Shown piece by piece: positions 1 through 8,286 of a DNA stretch of 64,000 bases. The stretch comes from Aerococcus viridans (GTDB taxonomy: Bacteria; Bacillota; Bacilli; Lactobacillales; Aerococcaceae). The notes below the pieces were generated by a model. The model saw only the letters and a list, made by a program, of their open reading frames with translations. It was not told where the DNA came from and searched no databases. The translations under genes and the position numbers were made by a program. Position 1 is the stretch's first letter. Every line of letters starts with the position of its first letter. The stretch covers positions 1-64,000 of the forward strand of contig NZ_PNHQ01000007.1 of NCBI RefSeq assembly GCF_002871935.1, written 5' to 3'.

Positions 1-98
1 ACTTAATGATAATGGAATCCTCGTTTTTTTGCGAAAAAAATTGGACCAATGACTTTTTTAGTCATCAGTCCTATATATTGTAGAGCCAGTTCTTTGAA

Positions 99-128
99 GC
101 AGTTAGTGTAAAAGCTAGCTGCTTTTTT
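99..128 (+). terminator. Intrinsic terminator of an upstream gene
   Basis: An 8-bp stem (99-106 with 115-122, one G-T pair) is followed by six T residues. It closes whatever transcription unit enters the window from the left. A smaller hairpin lies just before it at 48-64. The rest of the first 240 bases holds no gene I can support. Confidence 0.75.
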
Positions 129-253
129 AATTTTCTACTATAATTTAAAAGTTTTTTAACTAGAATAGGCTTATAATTCAGTCGGGTTATGGTAGAATAT
201 TAGGGATTATAGGTGCTTACTTATAGTATATATATAATGAAATGGGTGAAAAA

Positions 254-1648
254 ATGCAAAAAAACGGAGAATGGACGAACTGGTACCGCGTAGTTATCGT
301 GGCAACAGAAGCGTTAATCTTGTTCCTTTCTTATCTTGTTTCATTCTTTTTGCGGTATGGTCGATATGTACCTTTGAAAAACTATGAAGCTTTCCAAGGG
401 GCAATTGGTTGGATATTAATCATCTTTGTAATTATTAATATTTTATTTGGGGTTTATATCCTTTACGATAAAACCAAAGGTGATCTCTTCTTCATTACCA
501 TCATCAGTCAGGGTATCTTAGCGGTTGTTGCTATGGTCTTAAGTTTTGCTGGTAGATGGTTAGCCTTTCCGCGTTCAGTCGTCTTGATTGATTTTGCGGT
601 TAGCGTAGTCATGCTTTACATTTTTAGAGCCTTAGTTTTCGATATTTATCGACGCTATGCATCTACAAAACGGGTAATGATTGTTGGATCTGAAGAAGCG
701 GTTTTCCCGGCAATATATAATTTCAAAAATTCAAAAAGTACACGTCATATCGTCACACATGTGGTATTAGAAGATTACTACCGCAATGTGAAGAGCCGTT
801 TAGATGAGTATGATATTGTATATCTGGCATCGCAAATTGATGAAAGTGAAAAATTAAAAATTTATGACTTGCTGATGCGTGCCAATAAAAAACTATTCTT
901 AAATTCTAAATTTGAAAACCTGGTAATGGTTAATCCAAATATTATGAATTTTGAAGATGAATCGATTATTGAAACCTCAGACTTCGCAATTCCAGCGGAC
1001 CAAGCGTTGATCAAACGAGGGTTAGATATTATGATGGCTTCAGTTGGTTTAATCTTAGCCTCACCAATCATGTTGGTTACAGCGATTATTATTAAATTAA
1101 CTTCTAAAGGTCCAGTATTTTACCGCCAAGTACGTATTACTAAAGGTGGCGAAGAGTTTGATATCTTGAAATTCCGGTCTATGACAACGGATGCTGAAGT
1201 AAAATCTGGTCCAATGATTGCAACGAAAAATGACGCACGTGTTACAACAGTTGGTAAATATATTCGTGCCTTGCGTATCGATGAATTGCCACAGTTATTG
1301 AATGTGTTACGCGGCGATATGTCCATGATTGGACCACGTCCTGAGCGACCATTCTTCGTGAACCAATTCCAAGAAGAAAACCCGCATTACTACCTACGTC
1401 ATAACGTACAAGCAGGTATCACAGGTTACGCACAAGTCTACGGTAAATACGCCACAGACTTTAACTCTAAATTGAACTTTGATTTAATTTACATCAAACA
1501 ATATTCAATGTTCCTAGACTTCAAGATCTTATTACAAACTATTAAAATCCTCTTCGACAAAGTATCCTCATCAGGAATAGACGAAGACGAAAAACCAACA
1601 GTAACAAGAGAAGAAGCAGAAGAAATGAATATCGATGTCATAGGATAG
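254..1648 (+). CDS. Undecaprenyl-phosphate sugar-1-phosphate transferase (polyprenyl glycosylphosphotransferase)
   Basis: This protein probably starts a surface polysaccharide by moving a sugar-1-phosphate from a nucleotide sugar to undecaprenyl phosphate at the inner membrane face. The N-terminal half has several hydrophobic helices (about residues 12-125) and then a nucleotide-sugar-binding-like region. The C-terminal third is the bacterial sugar transferase domain. It opens with a membrane segment after LIKRGLDIMMASVG and carries FYRQVR, ILKFRSM and the signature DELPQLLNVLRGDMSMIGPRP. The length of about 465 residues fits the WcaJ/CpsE-type family. An ATG at 242 is possible, but the ATG at 254 has the better, still weak, upstream GGTGA. 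No glycosyltransferase neighbours are visible, so the sugar is unknown. Its stop codon abuts the hairpin repeats at 1649-2040. Confidence 0.88.
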   Translation: MQKNGEWTNWYRVVIVATEALILFLSYLVSFFLRYGRYVPLKNYEAFQGAIGWILIIFVIINILFGVYILYDKTKGDLFFITIISQGILAVVAMVLSFAGRWLAFPRSVVLIDFAVSVVMLYIFRALVFDIYRRYASTKRVMIVGSEEAVFPAIYNFKNSKSTRHIVTHVVLEDYYRNVKSRLDEYDIVYLASQIDESEKLKIYDLLMRANKKLFLNSKFENLVMVNPNIMNFEDESIIETSDFAIPADQALIKRGLDIMMASVGLILASPIMLVTAIIIKLTSKGPVFYRQVRITKGGEEFDILKFRSMTTDAEVKSGPMIATKNDARVTTVGKYIRALRIDELPQLLNVLRGDMSMIGPRPERPFFVNQFQEENPHYYLRHNVQAGITGYAQVYGKYATDFNSKLNFDLIYIKQYSMFLDFKILLQTIKILFDKVSSSGIDEDEKPTVTREEAEEMNIDVIG

Positions 1649-1765
1649 GGTGTGAGCGTCGACGCCAAGAAAGGAACCGTTGGAAGATGAAGGCAGTAGA
1701 TGGCGAAGTCAGCTACAAGTTCATCTGAAACGCAGTCCTTTCTGGAGACGCGAACCCGACTAAAA
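1649..1765 (+). repeat. Hairpin repeat, type I unit (locus 1, unit 1)
   Basis: The unit begins right after the stop codon of the sugar transferase. Nested arms are GCGTC 1656-1660 with GACGC 1747-1751, AGAAAGGA 1668-1675 with TCCTTTCT 1736-1743, and a GATGAA/TTCATC stem inside. Shared boxes are GTGTGAG at the start, TTGGAAGA, CTGAAACGCAG and CGAACCCGACT at the end. The unit at 4774-4892 has the same plan with different but still complementary arms. Confidence 0.8.
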
Positions 1766-1766
1766 A

Positions 1767-1883
1767 AGGATGTGACAAATGTCGTTTAGACTCGTAACAA
1801 TGGAAGGATTAGACGGAGTGATTAAAAATCATGTAGCCGAATCCTGAAGTGGCACGAGTCTGACATTTGGAGCTCAACTCCAT
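1767..1883 (+). repeat. Hairpin repeat (locus 1, unit 2)
   Basis: Arms are AAATGTC 1777-1783 with GACATTT 1862-1868, AGACTCG 1788-1794 with CGAGTCT 1855-1861, and AGGATT 1805-1810 with AATCCT 1840-1845. It opens with AGGATGTGA and carries ATGGAAG and CTGAAGTGGCAC. It most resembles the single unit at 43086-43200. Confidence 0.78.
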
Positions 1884-2002
1884 AGGATGTGAGACAGGGC
1901 GTTTAGACAGGAGACACTGGAAGAATAGTGCCGTATCACACAAAGTGTGATGCAAACTATTCTGAAGTGGACACCTGTCTGCCCTGGCGAGCTCGATTAA
2001 AC
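1884..2002 (+). repeat. Hairpin repeat, type II unit (locus 1, unit 3)
   Basis: Arms are CAGGGC 1895-1900 with GCCCTG 1981-1986, AGACAGG 1905-1911 with CCTGTCT 1974-1980, AGAATAGT 1922-1929 with ACTATTCT 1956-1963, and ATCACAC 1935-1941 with GTGTGAT 1945-1951. The unit at 4655-4773 is its near copy, and it has AGATAGG with CCTATCT in place of the second pair. Confidence 0.85.
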
Positions 2003-2040
2003 AGGATGTGAGACCGCTGATTTCTAAACAGATCAGTTCT
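2003..2040 (+). repeat. Truncated hairpin repeat (locus 1, unit 4)
   Basis: Only the opening box AGGATGTGAGACCG and a short CTGAT/ATCAG hairpin remain, so the array ends with a broken copy. Confidence 0.55.
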
Positions 2041-2072
2041 TCATTCAAATTGTTATAAACGAAAAGTCAATT

Positions 2073-2117
2073 AAGCGTTAGCGACAGTCATATATACTGT
2101 TTGCTAACGCTTTTTTT
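2073..2117 (+). terminator. Intrinsic terminator after the repeat array
   Basis: A 9-bp stem (AGCGTTAGC 2074-2082 with GCTAACGCT 2103-2111) has an inner ACAG/CTGT stem and ends in a seven-T run. It lies past the repeats, so the repeats are probably transcribed with the sugar transferase. Confidence 0.85.
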
Positions 2118-2149
2118 GCTTACTAAAACAAGGATATAAGTACCTAGAG

Positions 2150-2180
2150 GTGACAACTAGTTGAGGAATAGTGGTATAAT
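2150..2180 (+). promoter_or_regulatory. Probable promoter of pncB-nadE
   Basis: A consensus -10 TATAAT lies at 2175-2180. A -35-like TGACAA at 2151-2156 is 18 bp upstream. The start codon of pncB is 40 bp downstream. Confidence 0.55.
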
Positions 2181-2219
2181 AAGGAAAGTCAAATTGCAAT
2201 TCTTGGAGGGAATAAGAAA

Positions 2220-3689
2220 ATGAAGACAACGACCAACGATAGCCTGGCACTTCATACAGATTTATATGAAATCAATATGATGAAGACTTATTGGGATGCT
2301 GGAAAAGCTGACCAACAAGCGGTTTTTGAAGTATACTTCCGTAAAAATCCGTTTGAAAGTGGCTATGCCATTTTCGCAGGCCTAGAACGTGTCATTCAAT
2401 ATGTACAAAATTTAAAATTTACCGATGATGACATCGCATACTTACGGGAAACACAAAATTATCCTGAAGCTTTTTTAGACTATTTAAAAAACTATCATTT
2501 CGATGCCACAATTCGTTCCATGGAAGAAGGGGAAATTGCCTTTTCAAATGAACCCTTGATGCAAATTAAAGGGTCATTAGCTGATTGTACGTTAATCGAA
2601 ACAGCAGTATTAAATATTATCAACTATCAAACATTAATTGCAACCAAAGCATCACGTATCCGTAATGTCGCTGGGGATGATGCATTAGCTGAGTTCGGTT
2701 CAAGACGTGCCCAAGAAATGGATGCGGCTATTTGGGGTGCTCGTGCGGCTTACATTGGTGGATTCGACTCTACTTCAAATGTACGCGCAGGTAAATTATT
2801 CAATATTCCAATTTCAGGAACCCATGCGCATGCTATGGTACAAGCTTATCAAAATGATTATGAAGCGTTTAAAGCTTATGCAAATGCCCATGAAAAATGT
2901 ACATTCCTGGTAGATACTTATGATACCCTTCGTTCAGGCGTACCAAATGCAATTAAAGTAGCCAACGAAATGGAAGATAAATCACGTTTTGTCGGCGTTC
3001 GTATCGACTCAGGTGATATTTCTTACTTATCATCAAGTATCCGCAAGATGTTGGATGAAGCAGGTTATCCTGATGCAATCATTTCTGCTTCAAATGATTT
3101 AGATGAAAAAACAATCTTAAACTTGAAAATGCAAGGCGCTAAAATTGATGCTTGGGGTGTAGGTACTCAGCTAATTACTGCCTTCGACCAGCCAGCTTTA
3201 GGGGCTGTTTACAAACTATGTGCTATCGAAGATGAAAATGGCGATATGGTCCCAACAATGAAAATTTCTTCATCTCCAGAGAAGATTACAACACCAGGAG
3301 AGAAACAAATTTGGCGTATTACCCGTAAGAAAGATGGTAAATCTGAAGGGGACTATATTACAACCATGAATGAAGATCCTAATGACGCTGAGTCTATCTT
3401 CATGTTCCATCCAACTTATACATATATCAATAAGACGGTTCGTCATTTCAATGCGCGACCATTATTAACTACCATTATTGATAAGGGTGAATTAGTTTAC
3501 GATATCCCAACACTAGAAACAGTGCGCAATTTCTCTCGTGAGCACTTGGAAGCCTTATGGTCAGAGTATCGCCGTATGTTGAATCCAGAACCATACCCAG
3601 TTGATTTATCGCAAGAATTATACGATTTAAAAATGAATTCAATCGCTGAAATTCGTGAACGCATCAACGAAGACTCAGTTGATGAATAA
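2220..3689 (+). CDS. pncB: Nicotinate phosphoribosyltransferase
   Basis: The enzyme joins nicotinate and PRPP, with ATP, to give nicotinate mononucleotide, the entry step of NAD salvage. The 489-residue length and the opening [15 protein letters not shown], with the later [14 protein letters not shown] and [11 protein letters not shown] motifs, fit the family. The VRIDSGD and SASNDLD stretches are part of the phosphoribosyltransferase barrel. A good ribosome site (TTGGAGGGAATAAGAAA) precedes the ATG. nadE begins 22 bp downstream on the same strand, so the two salvage steps are probably co-transcribed. A second ATG in the same frame is not needed. Confidence 0.95.
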   Translation: MKTTTNDSLALHTDLYEINMMKTYWDAGKADQQAVFEVYFRKNPFESGYAIFAGLERVIQYVQNLKFTDDDIAYLRETQNYPEAFLDYLKNYHFDATIRSMEEGEIAFSNEPLMQIKGSLADCTLIETAVLNIINYQTLIATKASRIRNVAGDDALAEFGSRRAQEMDAAIWGARAAYIGGFDSTSNVRAGKLFNIPISGTHAHAMVQAYQNDYEAFKAYANAHEKCTFLVDTYDTLRSGVPNAIKVANEMEDKSRFVGVRIDSGDISYLSSSIRKMLDEAGYPDAIISASNDLDEKTILNLKMQGAKIDAWGVGTQLITAFDQPALGAVYKLCAIEDENGDMVPTMKISSSPEKITTPGEKQIWRITRKKDGKSEGDYITTMNEDPNDAESIFMFHPTYTYINKTVRHFNARPLLTTIIDKGELVYDIPTLETVRNFSREHLEALWSEYRRMLNPEPYPVDLSQELYDLKMNSIAEIRERINEDSVDE

Positions 3690-3711
3690 AGAAATAGAAG
3701 GGGAGAATACC

Positions 3712-4539
3712 ATGCGTCCATTACAAGAAGCAATTATAAATGCCTTAAAAGTAGCACCTAGTATTAATCCAGAAGCAGAAATCAGACGTACCATCGATTT
3801 CATCAAGGCCTACTTTCATAAGTATCCATTTCTAAAAAGCTTAGTATTAGGCATTTCTGGTGGGCAAGATTCAACCCTAGCTGGTAAACTATGCCAAATG
3901 GCCATAACTGAAATACGCGAAGAAACTGGTGATGATAAATACCAATTCATCGCAGTCCGTCTTCCTTATGGTAACCAAGCCGATGAAGCGGATGCTATGG
4001 ACGCTATAGATTTCATGGCAGCTGATCAAACGGTACGTGTTAACATCAAGCCAGCCGTTGATGCGACCGTTGAACAATTGGAAAAGGGTGGCCTAGACAT
4101 TTCTGACTTCAATAAAGGTAACATCAAAGCTCGCCAACGGATGTTAGTACAATATGCCATCGCAGGTGAAAATGCAGGCGTTGTTGTTGGAACAGACCAT
4201 GCTGCAGAATCAGTCACAGGCTTCTATACCAAGTTCGGTGATGGCGCAGCAGATATCCTACCTATCTGGCGGTTAAATAAACGCCAAGGACGTGCTATCC
4301 TAGAATATTTACAAGCACCAGAACACTTATATGTCAAAGTACCAACAGCTGACTTAGAAGAAGACCGTCCTGGCTTAGCTGATGAAGTAGCCCTAGGTGT
4401 TACTTACCAAGACATAGACGACTACTTAGAAGGCAAAGAAGTAGCCCAAGAAGCCGCTGAAAAAATCGAAAACTGGTACCTAAAAACCCAACACAAACGA
4501 GAATTACCAATCACCGTTTATGACGAATGGTGGAAATAG
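3712..4539 (+). CDS. nadE: Ammonia-dependent NAD+ synthetase
   Basis: NadE amidates nicotinate adenine dinucleotide to NAD+ with ATP and ammonia, the last step of the pathway begun by pncB just upstream. The adenylation P-loop [11 protein letters not shown] sits near residue 48, and [29 protein letters not shown] and a lysine-rich C-terminus are typical. The 275-residue length matches the glutaminase-free class. I chose the ATG at 3712 because AAGGGGAG precedes it. An in-frame ATG at 3655 lies inside pncB and would add a non-homologous leader. The TAG stop at 4537-4539 abuts three hairpin repeats. Confidence 0.95.
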   Translation: MRPLQEAIINALKVAPSINPEAEIRRTIDFIKAYFHKYPFLKSLVLGISGGQDSTLAGKLCQMAITEIREETGDDKYQFIAVRLPYGNQADEADAMDAIDFMAADQTVRVNIKPAVDATVEQLEKGGLDISDFNKGNIKARQRMLVQYAIAGENAGVVVGTDHAAESVTGFYTKFGDGAADILPIWRLNKRQGRAILEYLQAPEHLYVKVPTADLEEDRPGLADEVALGVTYQDIDDYLEGKEVAQEAAEKIENWYLKTQHKRELPITVYDEWWK

Positions 4540-4654
4540 GGTGTGAGTGAGACCGTTAAGCTCAATAACGCTGGAAGACTATAGCCGTATCACACGAGTG
4601 TGATGCAATATAGTCTGAAGCGGACTTGAGCTGGTCGAACGAACCCGACTGGAT
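4540..4654 (+). repeat. Hairpin repeat, type II unit (locus 2, unit 1)
   Basis: The unit starts at the nadE stop codon with GGGTGTGAG. Arms are AGCTCAA with TTGAGCT, GACC with GGTC, AGACTATA with TATAGTCT, and TATCACAC with GTGTGATG around a GA loop. Boxes CTGGAAGA, CTGAAGCGGAC and CGAACCCGACT are present. Its inner part is nearly identical to the minus-strand unit at 16311-16436. Confidence 0.82.
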
Positions 4655-4773
4655 AGGATGTGAGGCAGGGCGTCCAGATAGGAGACAATGGAAGAATAGT
4701 GCCGTGGCACACAAAGTGTGACGCAAACTATTCTGAAGTGGACACCTATCTGCCCTGACGAACTCAACTTCAT
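4655..4773 (+). repeat. Hairpin repeat, type II unit (locus 2, unit 2)
   Basis: Arms are CAGGGC 4666-4671 with GCCCTG 4752-4757, AGATAGG 4676-4682 with CCTATCT 4745-4751, and AGAATAGT 4693-4700 with ACTATTCT 4727-4734. Against the copy at 1884-2002 the second stem has changed on both sides so that pairing is kept. Confidence 0.85.
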
Positions 4774-4892
4774 AGGATGTGAGCACCGACGCTCAGAAAG
4801 AAAACGTTGGAAGATTAGTGCAAGTAGATGACACAGTCAGCTACAAACTAATCTGAAACGCAGTTCTTTCTGGAGGTGCGAACTCAGCTTCA
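4774..4892 (+). repeat. Hairpin repeat, type I unit (locus 2, unit 3)
   Basis: Arms are GCACC 4783-4787 with GGTGC 4875-4879, AGAAAGAA 4795-4802 with TTCTTTCT 4864-4871, and AGATTAGT 4812-4819 with ACTAATCT 4847-4854, plus an inner GTAG/CTAC. All three main stems differ from the copy at 1649-1765 by paired changes. Confidence 0.85.
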
Positions 4893-4926
4893 CAGGACTT
4901 GACCTGGTCGAACGAGCCCGACTGGA
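4893..4926 (+). repeat. Truncated hairpin repeat, 3' end only (locus 2)
   Basis: This is a second copy of the tail of unit 1 of the same locus (TTGACCTGGTCGAACGAGCCC, then GACTGGAT). The 5' half is missing. It leads into the next GTGTGAGCACCGG opening box at 4931. Confidence 0.6.
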
Positions 4927-5238
4927 TAAGGTGTGAGCACCGGACTTACCTTCAAAGCAAATGTAATATGCTATGAGGTAACCTTCGGCTTTCACTCTCA
5001 CCTATCATTACCTTAGGTGCAGTGGGACCGAAATTAGCCAAGGTCTAATTTCTTGCCTGACGATTCAGAGAGTAAGGCATAAATGGCAACTCTCTGATAT
5101 GGGTCAGTCATCCTGTTTCACTGTAAAGGTATGCTAGGTTAGTTCTAGCCCTCAGACTTGTTTAATAAAGCTTGGAAATAATATAAATCGCAAACTTATC
5201 GGTGAAACAGTGTATTTTGATTTATATGTATATCTTGT
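4927..5238 (+). ncRNA. Candidate structured RNA of unknown class
   Basis: This stretch of about 310 bases without a gene folds well on paper. Stems are GGTGTGAG 4930-4937 with CTCTCACC 4995-5002 (one mismatch), TACCT 4947-4951 with AGGTA 4976-4980, GAAATTAG 5030-5037 with CTAATTTC 5045-5052, CTGAC 5057-5061 with GTCAG 5103-5107, CAGAGAGT 5066-5073 with ACTCTCTG 5089-5096, GCTAG/CTAGC at 5133-5149, and a long-range CTGTTTCAC 5113-5121 with GTGAAACAG 5202-5210. ACCTTAGG (5010-5017) could also pair with the hairpin loop CCAAGGT (5038-5044), forming a pseudoknot. It ends at the terminator at 5239. I could not match it to tmRNA, RNase P, SRP, 6S or a riboswitch. It could be an independent RNA or part of the nadE 3' UTR. 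Confidence 0.5.
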
Positions 5239-5265
5239 AGAGTCAGATTGATCTGGCTCTTTTTA
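5239..5265 (+). terminator. Intrinsic terminator before hsdM
   Basis: A 10-bp stem with one G-T pair (5239-5248 with 5251-5260) is followed by TTTT. It ends the RNA upstream and separates it from the restriction locus. Confidence 0.85.
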
Positions 5266-5285
5266 TATAAATAATTTTTGGATAG

Positions 5286-5313
5286 TTTATTAAACAATTA
5301 AAGGTGCTATAAT
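5286..5313 (+). promoter_or_regulatory. Probable hsdM promoter
   Basis: A consensus -10 TATAAT lies at 5308-5313, with a poor -35 (TTTATT 5286-5291) at 16 bp. A short ACGCT/AGCGT inverted repeat follows in the leader (about 5321-5337). Confidence 0.45.
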
Positions 5314-5364
5314 AATGCTAACGCTGTCTTATAGCGTGATTTCAAGTATGGAGGAAAACTATAA

Positions 5365-6954
5365 ATGGCGAACGAAACGGTACAACAACTATATCAAGCG
5401 TTATGGAACTCGGCAGATATTTTAAGATCAAAAATGGATGCGAATGAATATAAATCATATTTATTGGGACTCATTTTTTATAAATACTTATCTGATACTA
5501 TGTTAGTACACTCTACAGAATTATTAGAACATGAATCAAATGATTTGGGTGAAGCCCAAAAGATTTATACAGAAGCATACCTAGATGAGGATATACAAGC
5601 AGATTTAAAATACGCACTAAAGGATGATATGGCTTACGAAATTAAACCAGAGCTAACTTTCTCTGCTTTAGTGGATGAAATTGATGAACATACTTTTCAA
5701 CGGGAACACTTACAACAAGGTTTGCGGGATATTGAGCAGTCAGATAAAATTTTTGAAGACTTATTTGAAGATATTGATTTAAATTCGAAGAAATTAGGTG
5801 GGACACCGCAAAAACAAAATGAAACAATTGCTGCTGTGATGAAGGCGCTAGCTGATCTAAATTTTAATAATTATACAGGTGATGTATTGGGCGATGCTTA
5901 TGAATACCTAATTGGTCAATTTGCGGAGGATTCGGGTAAGAAGGCAGGAGAATTCTACACCCCTCAACCAGTAGCTACCTTAATGACTAGAATAGTCATG
6001 GCAGGCCGAGAAAATAAAAAAGGATTTACTGTATATGACCCGACTTTGGGCTCTGGATCACTATTATTAAATGCATCTAAATATTCTAATGAACCTAACA
6101 CTATTCGATATTTTGGTCAGGAAATGAATACCTCAACATTTAACTTAGCCCGTATGAATATGTTCTTACATGAAGTGTCGCCAGAGAATCAGTTGTTACG
6201 CAATGGGGATACACTTGATGAAGACTGGCCACAAGATGAACCCACCAATTTTGATGGTGTACTAATGAACCCGCCTTATTCTGCGAAATGGTCAGCGGCA
6301 AAGGGTTTCTTAGACGATCCAAGATTTTCACCATACGGTGTATTAGCTCCAAAGTCTAAAGCAGACTTTGCTTTCTTATTACATGGCTATTATCACCTAA
6401 AGAATGATGGTGTAATGGCAATTGTTTTACCCCATGGTGTTTTGTTTAGGGGCGCTGCAGAAGGAAAAATTCGTAAAGCCTTACTTGAGAATGGTGCTAT
6501 AGAAACTATTATTGGGTTACCATCCAACATTTTCTATAACACTAGTATTCCAACTACAGTGATTATTTTAAAGAAACATCGTGAAACACGCGATGTACTA
6601 TTCATTGATGCTTCCCAAGAATTCACTAAAGCTAAAAATCAAAATTTATTAGAAGAGCAACATATAGATAAGATTTATGAGACGTATTTAAAACGTGAAG
6701 AAGTTGAGAAATATGCTTATGTAGCTACCTATGATGAAATTGTTGAAAATGATTTTAATTTAAATATCCCACGATATGTGGATACATTTGAAGACCCTGA
6801 ACCAATCGATGTAGTAGCTCTAAGAAATGACATCAAACAAACAGATCAGGAAATTGCAGCAGTATCTAAAGAATTATTATCAATGGTGGATGAGTTACAG
6901 GTAACGGAAGAAACAAAAGACATTATCGATGCCTTGAAAGAGGTGTTGAAATAA
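5365..6954 (+). CDS. hsdM: Type I restriction-modification system, DNA methyltransferase subunit M
   Basis: HsdM makes N6-methyladenine in a two-part recognition site chosen by HsdS, and is also part of the HsdR nuclease complex. The N-terminal helical HsdM domain covers about residues 8-150. The methyltransferase domain follows with GEFYTPQPVATLM, the AdoMet motif DPTLGSGSLLL near residue 230 and the catalytic NPPYSAKW near residue 310. The C-terminus is a helical tail that should contact HsdS. The 529-residue length is normal. The ATG follows a GGAGG ribosome site. Its stop overlaps the hsdS start by one base (TAATG). Confidence 0.96.
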   Translation: MANETVQQLYQALWNSADILRSKMDANEYKSYLLGLIFYKYLSDTMLVHSTELLEHESNDLGEAQKIYTEAYLDEDIQADLKYALKDDMAYEIKPELTFSALVDEIDEHTFQREHLQQGLRDIEQSDKIFEDLFEDIDLNSKKLGGTPQKQNETIAAVMKALADLNFNNYTGDVLGDAYEYLIGQFAEDSGKKAGEFYTPQPVATLMTRIVMAGRENKKGFTVYDPTLGSGSLLLNASKYSNEPNTIRYFGQEMNTSTFNLARMNMFLHEVSPENQLLRNGDTLDEDWPQDEPTNFDGVLMNPPYSAKWSAAKGFLDDPRFSPYGVLAPKSKADFAFLLHGYYHLKNDGVMAIVLPHGVLFRGAAEGKIRKALLENGAIETIIGLPSNIFYNTSIPTTVIILKKHRETRDVLFIDASQEFTKAKNQNLLEEQHIDKIYETYLKREEVEKYAYVATYDEIVENDFNLNIPRYVDTFEDPEPIDVVALRNDIKQTDQEIAAVSKELLSMVDELQVTEETKDIIDALKEVLK

Positions 6955-8222
6955 TGGCTAAAGAAAATGAAAAAAGAGTTCCAAAACTGCGATTTAAAGG
7001 CTTTACTGATGATTGGGAACAGCGTAAATTAGGTGATACTCTTGTTGAACTTAAGAGTGGGCTTTCTAGGATGCTATCCAATAAAGATATAGGGGTACCG
7101 GTGATTAGAGCTAATAATATTAAAAATGGCATGCTAGATTTAAAAGCAGATATTAAATATTGGTATTCTGATGATCCCCAGGGTGCTAATATTGAAAATT
7201 ATTTGGTTGAAAAAGAAAACATTCTAATTAATTTTATTAATAGCGAAAGTAAAATGGGAACCGCAGCTATAGTTAGGGAAGCTATTTCTAGAAATACAAT
7301 CTATACTACTAATATACTTAAAGCTCAAACAAATAATGACTTTAACTCTTATTTTTGGTTTACCTTAACTCAAACGCTACAATATAAAAATAGCATTAAA
7401 ATGATTACGAAACCTGCAGTTAATCAATCAAGTTTTACAACAGTTGATTTTAAAAAACTAATTTTTGCTTTCCCGATATTATCTGAACAAACCAAGATTG
7501 GAAATTTTATAAAACTAATTGATAATACTATTACTCTTCATCAGCGTAAGTTAGCGCAATTAGAAAAGCTCAAACAAGCATTATTACAGCAAATGTTTCC
7601 AAAAAAGGACGAAACTGTACCTAAATTAAGGTTTGCTAACTTTAATGAAGATTGGAAACAGCGTAAGCTGGGGGAATTAGGTGAATCAAAATCTGGAATT
7701 GGTTTTCCAGATGAGGAACAAGGTGGTAAAAAAGGGATTCCATTTTTTAAAGTTTCTGATATGAATAATATTGGAAATGAACATGAAATGAAAAATTCAA
7801 ATAATTATGTTGATACAGAACAACTTAAAAAAAGAAATTGGAAACCAATAATGAATGTTCCAGCTGTGATCTTTGCAAAAGTTGGTGCAGCAATTATGTT
7901 AAACAGAAAGCGTATTGTTAGAATGCCATTTTTACTTGATAACAATACTATGGCGTATATATTTGATGATTCTTGGAATTCAGATTTTGGTAAAATATTA
8001 TTTGAAACTATTTATCTACCTAGGTATGCACAAGTAGGAGCCTTACCTTCGTATAATAGCTCCGATATTAACAGTGTAAAAGTTTTTATTCCCAATAAAA
8101 ACGAACAAGAAAAAATTGGTGTATTTTTCAAAGAACTGGACAACCTTATCACTGTTCATCATCATAAATTAGATCAATTAAAATTATTAAAAAAAGAATT
8201 ACTACAACAAATGTTTATTTAA
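6954..8222 (+). CDS. hsdS: Type I restriction-modification system, specificity subunit S
   Basis: HsdS decides the DNA target of the M and R subunits. It has two target recognition domains. Each is introduced by a conserved DW(E/K)QRKLG segment (residues about 20-27 and 232-239) and closed by a conserved helix ending LLQQMF (about residues 190-215 and 395-422). The two variable regions share little with each other, as expected. The two DWxQ-coding segments (7011-7033 and 7650-7672) also resemble, in inverted orientation, a segment at 9810-9832 inside the headless cassette downstream. That makes this gene the likely expressed copy of a switchable pair. The reading frame is intact. It is more AT-rich than the flanking housekeeping genes. 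Confidence 0.95.
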   Translation: MAKENEKRVPKLRFKGFTDDWEQRKLGDTLVELKSGLSRMLSNKDIGVPVIRANNIKNGMLDLKADIKYWYSDDPQGANIENYLVEKENILINFINSESKMGTAAIVREAISRNTIYTTNILKAQTNNDFNSYFWFTLTQTLQYKNSIKMITKPAVNQSSFTTVDFKKLIFAFPILSEQTKIGNFIKLIDNTITLHQRKLAQLEKLKQALLQQMFPKKDETVPKLRFANFNEDWKQRKLGELGESKSGIGFPDEEQGGKKGIPFFKVSDMNNIGNEHEMKNSNNYVDTEQLKKRNWKPIMNVPAVIFAKVGAAIMLNRKRIVRMPFLLDNNTMAYIFDDSWNSDFGKILFETIYLPRYAQVGALPSYNSSDINSVKVFIPNKNEQEKIGVFFKELDNLITVHHHKLDQLKLLKKELLQQMFI

Positions 8223-8228
8223 GGACAT

Positions 8229-8284
8229 TAAAACCTCCATAATATATAACGATGGTAAATCATCACTACTTTATGGAGGTTTTA
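8229..8284 (+). promoter_or_regulatory. Inverted repeat that buries the recombinase ribosome site
   Basis: A perfect 14-bp inverted repeat (8229-8242 with 8271-8284) lies between hsdS and the recombinase gene. The right arm contains GGAGG (8275-8279), the ribosome site for the ATG at 8287. Read through from hsdS, the stem would hide this site. Its right arm also ends in TTTT, so it could act as a weak terminator of hsdS. Confidence 0.65.
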
Positions 8285-8286
8285 TT

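Noticed and set aside
1649..2040. Tandem repeats that might be a CRISPR array
   Set aside because: The unit is about 115 nt with internal stems that vary in sequence, not a constant 20-50-nt repeat with unique spacers. No cas genes are near.
1809..2048. Minus-strand frames over the repeat blocks (also 4562-4786)
   Set aside because: Their codons simply follow the arms of the hairpins; the same peptide string appears at both loci because the repeats are alike.
2150..2219. Riboswitch upstream of pncB
   Set aside because: The leader is too short and shows no conserved riboswitch motif.
4927..5238. tmRNA, RNase P RNA, SRP RNA or 6S RNA
   Set aside because: None of the conserved cores I know (tmRNA ends and tag frame, RNase P P4 region, SRP GGAAG loop) could be found on either strand.
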